From: Tetraselmis striata
Taxonomy: Eukaryota > Chlorophyta > Chlorodendrophyceae > Chlorodendrales > Chlorodendraceae
Length of the DNA stretch: 64,000 nucleotides
Direction of reading: 5' to 3'
Assembly (NCBI GenBank): GCA_006384855.1
Contig: VCJN01001059.1
Span: forward strand, 26,206-90,205
Numbering within the stretch: the first letter of the stretch is position 1; every line of letters begins with the position of its first letter. Below the pieces are notes generated by a model. The model saw nothing but the letters and a program-made list of their open reading frames with translations. It ran no database searches and had not been told where the DNA came from. The position numbers were made by a program, and so were the translations under genes. Shown here piece after piece: positions 11,985 to 22,609 of this stretch.

Positions 11985-12641
11985 GGCGCACGGGCGGAGA
12001 CACGCAGAAGTGCAGCGCAGCAGAGACACGCAAGCTCGCAGCGCCCGGACTGCGGCCGTGCCAAGTTATGCGGGTAGGGGGCGGCGGGTAGGTGGTGCGT
12101 CGGCCAACAGGAGTCGTCAGTTCAAGCAGAGACGAGACAACCCCGGATCGCGCTTCCCCCCTCGTTTTATTAAAATAATGGATGGGGGGGCGGGTGGCGG
12201 GGGGGGGGGGGGTGTTGGGCGGGGGCTTGCAAATATTATTTTGACGATGCAGTATCCCATAACTGTAGCGACTATCACTGTGTAATATATATTTTAAATG
12301 GATTATTTCTCCACCCGCGCCATTACGGTACCAGTACCCGTATCTGAGTGCAGGCATACTATTGATAACTCATCCGAGATGATATGACATGGTCGCTATG
12401 TAGTCGCTATGTGAATCATAACTACAGATGATAGTACAATAAATGGATATTATTTACATTATATAACAATCAGAAATCACCTGAAAAGGCACTTAAGGAA
12501 ACGCCCACTAACCCTTAGTATAGGGCAACCGAGGTTGAACTCGGCGGTGGACAAAGCGCAGCGGGTTTTAAATGATACGCGAATTTTACAACGGTTGTTG
12601 CGCCCTCCGCCACCTACCTTGAACGCACACCCACCACCACT
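11985..12641. other. Intergenic between divergent genes
   Basis: Divergent spacer between the minus-strand membrane gene and the plus-strand gene that follows. It includes a G run at 12199-12212 and an AT-rich part at 12270-12480. Promoters are expected here but no box is clear. Confidence 0.4.
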
Positions 12642-14801
12642 GTGCATCTTGCGGAGGCAATTGTGCGGACATCACCGGGCCGACCTTGCCACTCCTACCA
12701 GGTGGCGGGAACTACGCAAGCATCTACAGCAAGTTCCAACGTTACGTATGGCTGCGAGCATCCCGTGCTGGTGAGCGGCAGCAGTGGCAGCGAGGACTCG
12801 AGCCATGCGTTCACCGGTCTGGCTGGCCGGATGACGATGGACTGCTCGAAGTCGCCGGAGTGTACGCAGACAGTAGACCCAGACACGCCTCAGGGAGTTG
12901 CCGTACATCGCGACAGTGATAAGGTAAAAGATGGAGAATGGAACGAGGTCAACGCGGCGGTTCAAACGTCCGTGGACGAGGCGCCGCAGACGAATGGCGC
13001 AACCTTGGACCACCTGCTGTCGATGCGCGTCAAGCTGGAAGCGAAACTTGCGTGCATGGACAGCCTTCAAGGCCTGGAGGTCCGCCTGTTGCAGGCCGAG
13101 CTTCGCAGGGATATACTGGAGTCTCTCTGCGCCAGCATGACGACTGGAATCGCTGCAGGCGGCAGCACGCGACCGTCTGTCGCGGCAGATGCTGGACGCA
13201 GCAGCGCCTCTTCCGGGGCAGCCTCTGTCGACCGGAGACCGGAGGCCGAACGACTGCCAGAAGAAGGCGCATCAGGGGATAGCTATTTGGAGGATACTTA
13301 CGGGGATGCGTGTCTTTACGGGTCCACTGTGACCAGCCGGATCCACGACGAAACTGGCCTTCATGAATCGCTGTTGGACAGTGTCAGCCTCGAGCGTCAT
13401 GGGAGGCCTGTGATGGACAGCTGTCCGGCAGAGGCTGCCGCTTCGGAACCTCGGAGCGCATCTGTATATAGTAGTATAAACACCTGCGATGGCGATTGCG
13501 GCGACTGGCCTGCTCAAGACGGAGAGCAGCAGGTACGAGTAGGGTCCCTAAGCCCATCCCACTTTTACAGCATTAGCCCTGCCCGTGGCAGTGCCCCCCC
13601 TCAAGGGAAACAACGGCAGGTCAATGCGCCGGTGTTTTCAAATCCCCTCGCCTGACTCAAATAGTGTCCGGTGTCGGAACCACAGGATATGCCTGCAAGT
13701 GCGGAGAGTCTGCCAGGCACTTTGGTTCCATCAAACGAGGGAAGAACGTCAGTACGTGGCAAGGGCAGCAGCACACCACCGCCCGACCCCTCCAGAGTAC
13801 CAGGAGCAGAGGACGGCTTGGGCCCAGCCGCTTGGTCCGCCTATCAGCTGTCCAGGCGCTCGCACCACCGCCAGGGCAGCCGCGCAGAGACCCGCCACGA
13901 AGCGCCATTGGAGCGGCTCCCGCAGCCCACGGAAGAGCAGAGTGCGCTGTTGCGACTGGAGCCGTTCTTTGATGACACGGTGGATATGTGCAACCTCGCA
14001 GATGGGGACGCACTTGCCCCCACCCACACCTCCCCGAATAAACAGCCAGAACGGCTGTCACAATATTCCGCAGGCAGCCCTTCCTCATTGACACCGCCGC
14101 CTGGACCATCCCCCCAAGACGAGAGCATCACGTTGGGACCACGCGATGCTGAAGCAGGCATCGCGAGGCAGGGCGGGTCCAATCCCAATGCTCGCACCAC
14201 TCATATGAGCCAGCATGACCCAGACGCGGCATCCGGCACCGGGAGCGGATTGCAACGGGGCCGCCAAAGTTGCCGCGAACGACAGCGCGTCTGTAGCGTC
14301 CCAGCAGTCCGTCCATCAGTGAGGTGGTCGTCGTCAGATGACGAGCTCCCCTCGATGGCGACTATGTGGCGGCAGGAGCTGTCTCGGCGAGCAGAGCGCA
14401 CAGCCGCCCAGCCTTCGTATTCGCTGACCTCGTCAGACTCCGATGAGGAATGGGCCGGTGTCATACAGCCCTACAGCAGGATGGGCGCATCCCCACAGAA
14501 ATGCCGCCAGCGAAGGAATGATCCCCGGGAGAGCAAGCCGGCAGTGCCGCGTACTTCAAGCAGCAGCTCATCCGCTTCAAGCACTGAGTCCATGGTTACG
14601 ATATGGCGCAAGACCCACAACCTGCCTTGCCAGCCAAATCAGAAGCCAGAAGGCAGTGAGAAGACATGCAACAGGCAGGCGCGATGCTGGCCGAATGGGG
14701 GAGATGCATTGGCTGCAGTGGATGGATCTGCCCGGCGCTCGGGCGGTGTTCGAGATGTGGCGGTGCAAGCACGTCTATGTGCCTGCAGTCGATCCCGTTA
14801 A
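12642..14801 (+). CDS. Low-complexity Ser/Asp-rich protein, two exons
   Basis: Two long frames in the same phase join across a 66-base GT-AG intron (13620-13685; CAG/GTCAAT...CCACAG/GAT), which removes the intervening stop. The first in-frame ATG is at 12831; open frame extends left to 12642, so a 5' exon may be missing. The protein is Ser-, Asp- and Glu-rich and looks disordered. A coiled stretch lies near LDHLLSMRVKLEAKLACMDS. Two related short motifs are SMATMWRQE (about 14355) and SMVTIWRKT (about 14591), each preceded by a Ser/Asp-rich acidic run, a pattern suggesting repeated docking motifs. The last 40 residues are uncertain because another frame near 14700-14811 also looks protein-like. 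TGTAA occurs at 14966-14970. No family recognised. Confidence 0.6.
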
Positions 14802-15200
14802 TTCATTATAGTAGGTTGTCAGGCCAGCGTTGACAATATTACAATACCGGCAATGGCTTAGTTATACATATACTCTTGTTTCTTATTGGCTGGGATGACT
14901 AGTTGATCATGCAGAGCTAAGCATGTAGTGATCGACGGCGCTGTGTCCCGATCCTCGGGGCACTTTGTAAGAGCTCTCTTTCTTTAGCCCCCCCCCCCCT
15001 CTCTCCCACACACATACATTCGCTCCGACATTCACTCGCACGCATAAACAAACACTCGCTCTTCATGTTACTGGCAAGATTGATTGGCTGATCCCATGCG
15101 AACATCTACAATTTAACCTTGGATGCAACGACGCCCATTGACGGATTGCACATGGGCAACTTTACACATAGCAAATAAATATGCTTATTTGCGGCCTGAC
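14802..15200. other. Convergent 3' spacer
   Basis: Spacer between the convergent 3' ends of the plus-strand gene and the pectin-acetylesterase-like gene. It has TGTAA at 14966-14970 (plus) and at 15162-15166 (minus), plus a short C run near 14990. Confidence 0.5.
15162..15166 (-). promoter_or_regulatory. TGTAA polyadenylation signal
   Basis: TGTAA on the minus strand, 35 bases after the stop of the pectin-acetylesterase-like gene. This is the usual chlorophyte signal. Confidence 0.55.
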
Positions 15201-17280
15201 TCAAGCGACCCTGGCGCAAAGCAGCCAGGCCACCAGCAGCGCCATCGCCCACACAAACATTTGCACACCCGCGGCCCTGGCATTTGAGCCATCATCATTG
15301 CCGGGTGGTTCCATGCCAGGCTCGGGAGGATCGGCAATATCATCGTTGAGATATGCTTCAACTTCCTGAAGGACAGTCGTCGTGTCACCATCAGTGGTGG
15401 ACGACAAGTCCTCCCTGTAGAAGGTGGGCCTGTTGAGAATGCAGTGATCCTCCCCATTTATCAGGAAAGGCACGAACTGCTCATTGAGGCTGGAGTATTC
15501 CTTGAACAGCTGTAGAGACGACGGCGCAAAGTTGGCTTGGATGTGAGCTGCGGCGTCAATGAAGGCCGTCTTGTTGGTGTAATTCCCTGCACCGGAGAGC
15601 CGAGGTCATTGCTCGTTTGAAATGGCGCGCCTGTCCGGAAAGGCGGCCTACATGAAATGTGGGTGCATGATGCAGGAAAGCTGCGCGCAGTGATGAGCCG
15701 CAGGAGGCAGTGGGTCACCTGCACCGATAACATAGAATGCCTTCTGAATAATGTCCTCTGTGAAGCCGATGTACGACGCTTCCAGATCGGGATACATACG
15801 CAGGGTCTCCTTGGTGAACTCCACGATATCGGCACCCCCGGCCTTGCAGACCTCCACAAACTCATCGTCCCACATCGCCTCCTGCTGCCCGGCTGAGCAG
15901 GCGCCGTACGCGGTGGGGAAGAACGCCCTTGCGTAGGCGGGGAAGTATCCGACGAAGCTGTCCAGCAGGAGCTGATGGAAGCCGTACTGCTCTTGCAGAA
16001 CTCGCGCCCACAGCTGAGTGGCAAGACTGCCAGCACTGCAGCCGCCCACAACCCGACGGCGAGCCCCAGCAGACTCCGGCCCAAACTCTTGAGCGGCCAT
16101 CCAGTCCAGCACGGCCTGCAAGGCGGAGACGCCATCACCGCGTATTCAGGCGCAGCCCGCGCGATGCATGCGGCCCTGGACACCCAGGTTGCGAGGCAGC
16201 GGAGGCACACACCAATGTATTGTTGGCTCCGCCGAAGGTGGCAGTGCCGGTGGCGCTTGAGTTAAGGGCCTTGAACTCCTGCGTGGCGTTGCCAATGAAC
16301 AGGTCCCCAGAGCAGTAGTTGGCATGCACGATCGTCCAGTTCCCCCTTACGATCGGGTTGGTCTCATTGGCGAGGTTGAAAATTCCCTGGGAATTGAGCG
16401 ACACCGATGTCGTGGCCAGCGCGATGTCCTCTCTGAAGCAGGACTCGTAGTCCCAGCAGCCGCCGCCTCCTTGAAACCACAGCAGGACCCTGTCGGACGG
16501 CGGCCCTGGGAACACCTGCGCCACGGTAACGACGCCAGCAGGCACAGTCCAGGCAATGTTGGATTGCCATAGGCAGAGACGATGATTAATTGCAGGCATT
16601 AATTAACAATTAACTTGCACGAATGACGCTGCATCTCATGAGGCGAGCAGCGAGGCCTCACCTGGAAGGCGTAGTTGCTGCCGTCCACACACACTGTATT
16701 TGGCGGAAAAATCACCCAGCCAGCCCTGTCGCCCTGATTCTCGCGTAGGTACTCCAGGCTGCATGGCTGCTCGTCCGTGATGACGCAGCTGCCGAAGCCC
16801 TCCGGCACCGTCAACTCCGGTGGCTCCGGAACGCTCGATGCCTGCAACCAGTTCCCGCAGACAATTGGTGCGCTCAGATCAGCGTCCCGCAGCACACAGT
16901 ACCTTCACGCAAGGCGCAGCCACTCGAGCCGCGCACGTGTCCCCTACCTCCGGTTCCACGACGTCGTCTGCGCCGCAACACAAGCTCGACATGCAGTCCA
17001 GCACTGTCCGGCCCGGCCCACAGCACTCATAGACGTCCGCTGGAACGAAGGCGCAGTAGATGTTTCCGTTGGTTGGGCCCTCCTGGCACACTCCGCCCTC
17101 GTTCACGTCGTCGATCAGCGCCATCCGGACGACTCCAGGCGTGCAGACTCCGGGTTGGCTAGTGGCCAGCGACAACCACGAGGCCGCCACGGCAGCTATT
17201 AGCAGGTGCGCAGGCGTCATAATGCGTCCGTGGGCCAGGGCAGCGGCTCGGCGCTTGTAAGGGGATTCGATGTCTGCCAA
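15201..17280 (-). CDS. Pectin acetylesterase / Notum-like hydrolase, secreted, with hydrophobic tail
   Basis: Five exons with matching phases: 17280-16948, 16841-16662, 16515-16213, 16115-15719 and 15586-15201, giving 532 codons plus stop. The N terminus has a hydrophobic signal (MTPAHLLIAAVAASWL), then a Cys-rich prodomain of about 110 residues. The core carries LLWFQGGGGCWDYESCF (oxyanion-side GGGxCW motif), SGDLFIGN, and GGCSAGSLA with nucleophile Ser near residue 299. Asp near 393 (GFTEDIIQ) and His near 452 (NGEDHC) are candidates for the rest of the triad. This is the pectinacetylesterase/Notum family, Ser carboxylesterases that act on cell-wall pectin acetyl groups or on lipid-modified proteins. 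The C terminus ends in a hydrophobic segment (MFVWAMALLVAWLLCA) after a small-residue region, as in GPI-anchor signals or a single membrane anchor. The substrate cannot be read from the sequence. Confidence 0.92.
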
Positions 17281-17804
17281 CGAGTCCGGTCGACTCGTGA
17301 CTCTGCCTGATGGCTGTGCAGTGCAAAGCGGTGCAAACCACGTAAGGCGGCTACTCTTGGGGGAGCTGCTGCTCGATACCGTCTACCCTGACTAGGAGCT
17401 TCTTGTGCAGGGCACTACGGCCATCAGTCTGCAGCTCGCGTGTGGGAGGATCCTACAATGACAGCACATCTGGCAGAGCCACGTACGTATAGCCCTGCAA
17501 TGTCGCTCTGGAGGCGGGCTGTGCTCCGTGTCGAGGGCGCCTCTCTGATGGGTTTGGTTACACGGGGTTGAGTCCGGCGCTTCACTCCTCCCTAAAAACA
17601 TTTTTTTAAATATAAAATGTCGAGCATCGGACGGAGAGGTACAGTACTGGTGTTAATTGGTTTTGTTGTGCGGACTTAAGTATGTGTAGCGACCTAGGTA
17701 CGTCCGTACGTGTGGTAGTGCCGAGGCGAGTCTAGGTACGGGTGCCGGTACCGGGGTACCGTAGCGACCGCCATAGTAGTTGCTACCGAACGTAACATGA
17801 TTGT
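17281..17804. other. Upstream spacer of the esterase gene
   Basis: No gene supported. It probably holds the promoter of the minus-strand esterase. Nothing distinctive except a T/A run near 17600. Confidence 0.4.
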
Positions 17805-18035
17805 TTTCCCGCCCCCGGGACAGGACTGGCCCCACTCCAGTGAAACCCTTGCAGCGCACTACGATGGCTACGGCAGTTTATTTCGCAGCGATCAACTTAC
17901 GGAGAGCCCTGCTGGTTAGGCGTGATATCCAAAAAGCAAATTGCCGAAGAATTCTGCAAGGCTAGTCGCTAATTGAAGGCCAGTTCCTAACACAGTCGGA
18001 TCGCCGTCAAACACTGCCATCAAAATACCCGGCAC
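17805..18035 (-). mobile_element. LINE 3'-end fragment (second copy)
   Basis: About 230 bases closely matching the 3' untranslated end of the LINE at 6427-6660, in the same orientation. Shared strings include GCCCCCGGGACAGGACTGG, GTGAAACCCTTGCAGCG, AATTGAAGGCCAGT and ACTGCCATCAAAATACCCGG. It contains no coding sequence, as expected for reverse transcription that aborted very early. Confidence 0.85.
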
Positions 18036-18544
18036 CGAATGTATTGCTACTGTGACGATATGTAGTGCTGGCTCCTTGCGGCTCATATCGGGTCATCACT
18101 TGACACCACCACTTCGCCCAGACTCCCCCCCCCCCCCCCCCCCAGCAAAAGACCTTGCGTAGTCTTCGCTGTTTCACATCCTCAGCACCTGGAATCCAGC
18201 CAACCGACCACATTTACCGCTCCCCTGGACTTATTCCAGTGCCCTCGCGCCTTGTACGAGTACTGGTCGCTTGTGCGTGGTGAAGGTGATCTATGCGCGG
18301 CGCGGTAGTTTGACACGCGGCGCATGCCGGCTGGCATGCCGAGATTATTCGCGCGGCGGTAGGCTATCGCACTGTTATCGGGTCGCTGCCTCTGGAAGCT
18401 GGTGCTCAGGAAAGCCAGGGGGCACAGGATACTCCGGAAGCGGCTTCTCGCGCCTGCAGTGGAACCGGCGGCAGTACGGGTCGCCGGCGGAGGAGTCGAA
18501 GGGGACACGGCCGTTATTGGTAAAACGTCCGCTGCCTAGCCGCA
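18036..18544. other. Upstream region of the small basic protein gene
   Basis: Contains a C run at 18124-18143. The rest is probable 5' region of the plus-strand gene starting at 18545. The frame that opens at 18271 is not taken as coding because the gene's own start and splice structure explain the region. Confidence 0.4.
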
Positions 18545-19806
18545 ATGCCAAAAAAGGGAAAGGTACGCTTCCTGGTCGCTGCCTGCTGCCACTTCTTCAG
18601 CTGCAATGGCTGCGCCAATGGTCATCTCGATTTCAAGCCCTGCAGTGCCCCCCTCCGACTCTACTCCGTCTACCCCAAGGACCTGACCCCCCCCCCCCCC
18701 CCCCCCCGGCCCACTCTGGTACACGACTAAACTCCACCCTCACCACCTCTTCTGCTGCTGTGCCTGCCTATCCACCTTTCATTACCTCCCTCCTTCAGGG
18801 AAAGAAGAAGGCCCCAGCCTTCTACACAGCGCCTGAAGATACAGAGCCGTTTGGGTTTCGGGTGAGTGCGGCTGTGCTATAACCCTGACGCCGTGTCGGC
18901 TTCGACTCAAGCTCGAGTATTGCAGCGGGCTCCTCATGATTCCACCTAATATGGATAATCATAGGTGATAACGCAATTTTGTTTCGAAATTCATCGTGTC
19001 ATCAGGCACATGACATAGTGCGCACCCCGGTTGGCTTGACGGGGACCGTCATTGGCGTCAAGTAAGTGTGGACCCCTCACTATGCCTGCCTCTCCGCCTG
19101 CTCAATTCTGTTGCACTGCACTTTATTCCATCCCTGGAGGAACCCTGCAGGCAACTTGGTTAGGTATTTGCTGATATGCGGACATGGAATTAACCCTCCC
19201 CCCCCCCCCCCCCCCCCCCCCCACCCTCCCCCCTAAAACAACCTAAATGGTGCAGGTATGACGATCCGGAACGTAAAGAGACAGGGCGGCTCTGGGTGGA
19301 ATACCCTGGTGGCAAGCAGGCGCCTTTGGAGCCGCGGTTGGGTGCTGGCTTCATCGGCACACTGGGGTAGGCTTTCGTTGGCGCTGATGCATGTCAGTCA
19401 CTCAGTCCAGCCGAGAACATTCGCTCATTGGCCATTTGATCTTCCACGCAGTCCTCCATGCCCGCTGCAGTCACCCTGCCATACCAAGCGCTAAGCCATC
19501 TTTCCGCAGGTACCGGCGGGCTCCTGAGGCAGAGCACATCCGGAGAGATGTAAACACTTTTAATTCCGAGATGGAAACTATTGAGAAAGCGAGGTCCGGG
19601 TAACTCCTTGAAGAGTGTTATTTGTTTGAGCAGAGCTGCGGCAGGGTGGCAGGGCAGGGCGCTGAGGTGTGCGTTATCTTCTGCGTTTTGGCAGGAAGGA
19701 GACTGAGGAGCGTATGCGCTTGTATCGCGAGGCACTAGACCTTGCGGAGAAGAATGCTGGGAAGAAGGGGAAGAAGGGTGGTAGCAACCGGCCACAGACA
19801 CGGTAA
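18545..19806 (+). CDS. 149-residue basic protein, six exons, unknown function
   Basis: Six exons joined by GT-AG introns with consistent phases: 18545-18562, 18799-18861, 19006-19061, 19256-19366, 19510-19599 and 19695-19806 (450 bases including stop). The first exon encodes only MPKKGK. The middle contains TPVGLTGTVIGVKYDDPERK followed by GRLWVEYPGG, which looks like a small beta-barrel (KOW/SH3-like) segment. The C-terminal third is charged and helical (AEHIRRDVNTFNSEMETIEK, EERMRLYREALDLAEK) and ends in a Lys/Gly-rich basic tail. Such an arrangement is seen in small axonemal or nucleic-acid-binding proteins, but no named family was recognised. Introns 1 and 3 each contain a long C run. TGTAA occurs at 20053-20057. 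Confidence 0.82.
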
Positions 19807-20493
19807 AGGGCGGGCTGCTGCACCCTGACAAGCCCTCTGACCTCTCAGCAGAGAAACAGACAACTTATATTCTAGGGTTGATGAATCATGCTTGCCGACT
19901 ATGGCGTCCCATCTGCACAAGTCACACAAACAGCACTGTCTAAACAGCCCAAAATGTGTGTTTCCGAACTTGACGCTGGGAAATGAACATGCAAAGACAG
20001 CCCATAAAGTGGCCATATCAGCTGCTGCTCGCGGAAGCACGGGCCATGGCCATGTAAAAACGGATCCTTGCTTGCTGTCGGTGTAGAGTGCCGGCGCAGT
20101 AATGAGAACGCCGCAAATAAGAGCTTGCCTTGTCTGCCAGAGGTCAAATTTAATAGACTAAGCTGATATAGAGGAACTTCTGTGGATGTTCTTGTATTCT
20201 GCTGACAAGCCCAAGGTTTTAGGGCTCTTATGTGGTAGGCACTCTTATCACCCTGCCCGGTACGTGCTTTTCCTGGATCCTACTTCTAAATTTTGGGCGC
20301 AACTTTACAGTCCGGTGAGACCCACACCACGCGACGCCGCCTGCGAAAGCTGAGCAGACGACTAGAAGCGGAGCTTGTTGCGCCAGCCTCAATGCGTCGC
20401 TTCCCGGGCGCCCGCCCCTGCGCTTCCGCGCTATCGCAACCACTCTAACCTCCTGCGGGTGGGGAGGAGGCAGTACGACTCAGACAGTGTCAG
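19807..20493. other. Intergenic with dispersed repeat
   Basis: 3' region of the preceding gene, dispersed repeat family A copy 4 at 20094-20140, then unassigned sequence. No gene supported. Confidence 0.4.
20094..20140 (+). repeat. Dispersed repeat family A, copy 4
   Basis: Reads GCGCAGTAATGAGAACG then CCGCAAATAAGAGCTTGCCT and TGTCTGCCAGAGGTCAAA. It matches copies 1-3, and the AGGTCAAA extension is also seen in the weak inverted copy near 35095-35155. Confidence 0.6.
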
Positions 20494-21148
20494 CTCACTC
20501 GCGGGGGCAATGTGAACTGTTTCGATGGAGAGGTGCATGTTTGGCAGTCCCTGGTAAGAACTTATCCCTTACCGATACGGTACTCCAGGCCGGGCCATAC
20601 TACCACCGCATTCGGGCAGAACTGGTGATAATTGAGACTGTGTTTTGCTTCAAGCACATTATGTAATCAGCATTTCCACGAGCGAGGTTAAGTGAGCTGG
20701 CCACGAGAGGCAATCAGCGCCATTGCATAGGCTACCCTCCTACCCGTTGCACGAGTATAATCACCAAGCGCACCCTCTAGGGTGACATGCAGTGTGGGGT
20801 CTCACAGTGAGGGATGCGGCGTGGTACAACACGGAGCCGGGACGCAAGGGCCCACTTCGAGACATCCTGGAAATATCGGAGTGCACGGGCACGGTCTTCG
20901 GCACGGTGGGTGAGGTGAGCAAGGGGGCGCGCCGCACAGTGCGCGGTGCCGCATGCTTGCCCGCGTATCGGGGCGCCCTATCATCGCGAGGCACTCGGTG
21001 CACTACCCGGGCTCACCAGGAGGTTTTACTCGCAGGAGACTTCCTTGGGGTGATGAGCTTGGTGGCAGCTCGAGAGCGTGCACTCTGCCTCATCAGACGG
21101 CATATAGGACGAATTAATTCGCCCGTCAACCGCTTCACCGCTTTTTAA
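20494..21148 (+). CDS. Putative small gene or gene fragment
   Basis: Exons 20793-20909 and 21036-21148 join in phase across a GT-AG intron and end at TGA/TAA-type stop 21148. They encode VRDAAWYNTEP, LRDILEISECTGTVFGTVGD and SLVAARERALCLIRRHIGRI. An upstream exon at 20494-20553 ending in a good donor (CTG/GTAAGA) fits in phase but is less certain. No domain recognised, and no start codon is established. The 3' end is followed within 25 bases by a LINE insertion, so the gene may be truncated or use a fortuitous stop. A hairpin (CCGCTTTTTAAAAGCGG) lies at 21138-21154. Confidence 0.35.
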
Positions 21149-21190
21149 AAGCGGCTTGTATTGATCTCTTATTATTACTTTTATTAGCGC

Positions 21191-21954
21191 TGGGCGTGGG
21201 TGTCCAGATCCTCACGGACCCGTCGGTGCTTGTTTCTCTCCCGAAGGGCAGCGACGGGCGGCCTGCCGATGTTGGGCTTTTTGGGTATGGCGGCATCCGC
21301 GGAAACACGGTTGCTGTCGATACCACCATTGCCCCTATCCTCGGCGTGTCAACCTCGGATCCAACGACTGCTTTGCGGGCTGCAGAGCGCCGCAAAATCC
21401 AGAAGTATGACGAGGGTGTCCGAAACGCTGCCGGTATGCTTCGCTTTGTTCCCTTCGCCGTTTCCGAGTTTGGCTCGCTGGCCCCGCACGCCGAGGCTTT
21501 CTTGGTGGAGCTCGCGAAAGCTAGCCAAGCACACACTGGCCAAAAAATCGGCCAGCTCTTGTCTGCGTGGCGCCGCCGTTTCACCGTTCTCATCAACATG
21601 GCACATGCAGACAACGTTCTTGGCGGGGTCGCGGCCGCGAGTGCGGCACGTAATGGTGCTCCTGCGCCTGCGTCGCGTCGCTCGTCGGCATGTGTTGCTA
21701 TGACCCGGGTCATTGGCTGCAAGCGTCCTCGCCGCAGCTGATAGCCTACCCCGGGGCGGGGGTTCCTTACGTTCCTGGCAGCTAAGTGACTTCGTGGTTC
21801 CCTTGGCTCTTTCTTGGTTCTTGGCTCCCTGTCCTCCTGCTCGACCTTGGTTTCGGGCTTATGTCTCTCTTCTGCTGGCAACCTTTCATATTTGCTGTTA
21901 GTTCTGTTGTAGTGCGCTTTTGTGAAAGCCCTGATGTATTAATTAAATGATTTA
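21191..21954 (+). mobile_element. 5'-truncated LINE fragment with 20-bp target duplication
   Basis: Flanked by ATTATTACTTTTATTAGCGC (21171-21190) and ATTATTACTTTTATTGGCGC (21955-21974), a 20-bp direct repeat with one mismatch. The inserted 764 bp contains a frame (21196-21741) and a 3' tail ending AAAGCCCTGATGTA. The copy at 45911-46882 shares both the frame and the tail. The long imperfect duplication plus 5' truncation is the signature of target-primed reverse transcription. Confidence 0.9.
21196..21741 (+). pseudogene. LINE polyprotein C-terminal domain (fragment)
   Basis: An intact but partial frame of about 181 codons with no native start. Segments include LTDPSVLVSLP, FVPFAVSEFGSLAPHAEAFL, IGQLLSAWRRRFTVLIN and HADNVLGG. 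The pattern resembles the region after the RT of algal non-LTR elements: a 'parent-gene plus Ala/Arg-rich RRR...LQRGNA' type C-terminal domain. It is not expected to be functional alone. Confidence 0.65.
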
Positions 21955-21974
21955 ATTATTACTTTTATTGGCGC

Positions 21975-22303
21975 GGGGGATTTGTTACCTGTCTTTTGTA
22001 ATTCGCACCAGTACGGGTACTGCTTATGATGTATCGCGCGCGCGCTACCTCAGTAGCATTGTATTTTGTGATTTAACATGATATGACCGGGCGATGCAAC
22101 CTGGGTATCATCAGTGGGCGCAATGTAGTAGTAGGGCAGACATTAATTAAGATAATGCATGTAGTGAGGCAAGAAGGGCAGGTAGTGAGGCAAGAAGGCG
22201 GTGCAGAGATGGCAGCAAGCCCGACCTGATGACCATGCACACACGACGCATAAGGTAGTGGGGATGTACTCCCAAACGCGCACGGGGTTCTTCTTCTTGT
22301 GCG
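21975..22303. other. Intergenic
   Basis: AT-rich spacer between the LINE fragment and the LTR-type element. No gene supported. Confidence 0.4.
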
Positions 22304-22609
22304 TGTTTTGATGGTAGATTAGCAATGCAACTATAGTAGTACCATTGATTAGATCGCTCGGATATACTAGCTGTTTAGGATATGCGCTCATTGCGCATGT
22401 GAGCCTCATCATTAGCGCGCTGCGCGCGCTTGAGCTCGGAGGCCAGAGCACGCAGTAGGGGAGCCCGGAGCCGGGGACACGCATATCGCGAAGCGCCTCA
22501 GTGCTTGTAATCACTTCTTTATTTCCATCAACTCAGTCATCGCCTTACCCTCCGCCTCTGCACTCAAGCACACACAAGAGCCGACGTCAAAGACCGCGCA
22601 GGCTCTACA
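22304..22609 (+). repeat. Left LTR-like repeat
   Basis: Left member of the 300-bp direct pair. By eye it is about 85-90 per cent identical to 24048-24345, with small indels in the alternating GC part. Confidence 0.7.
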
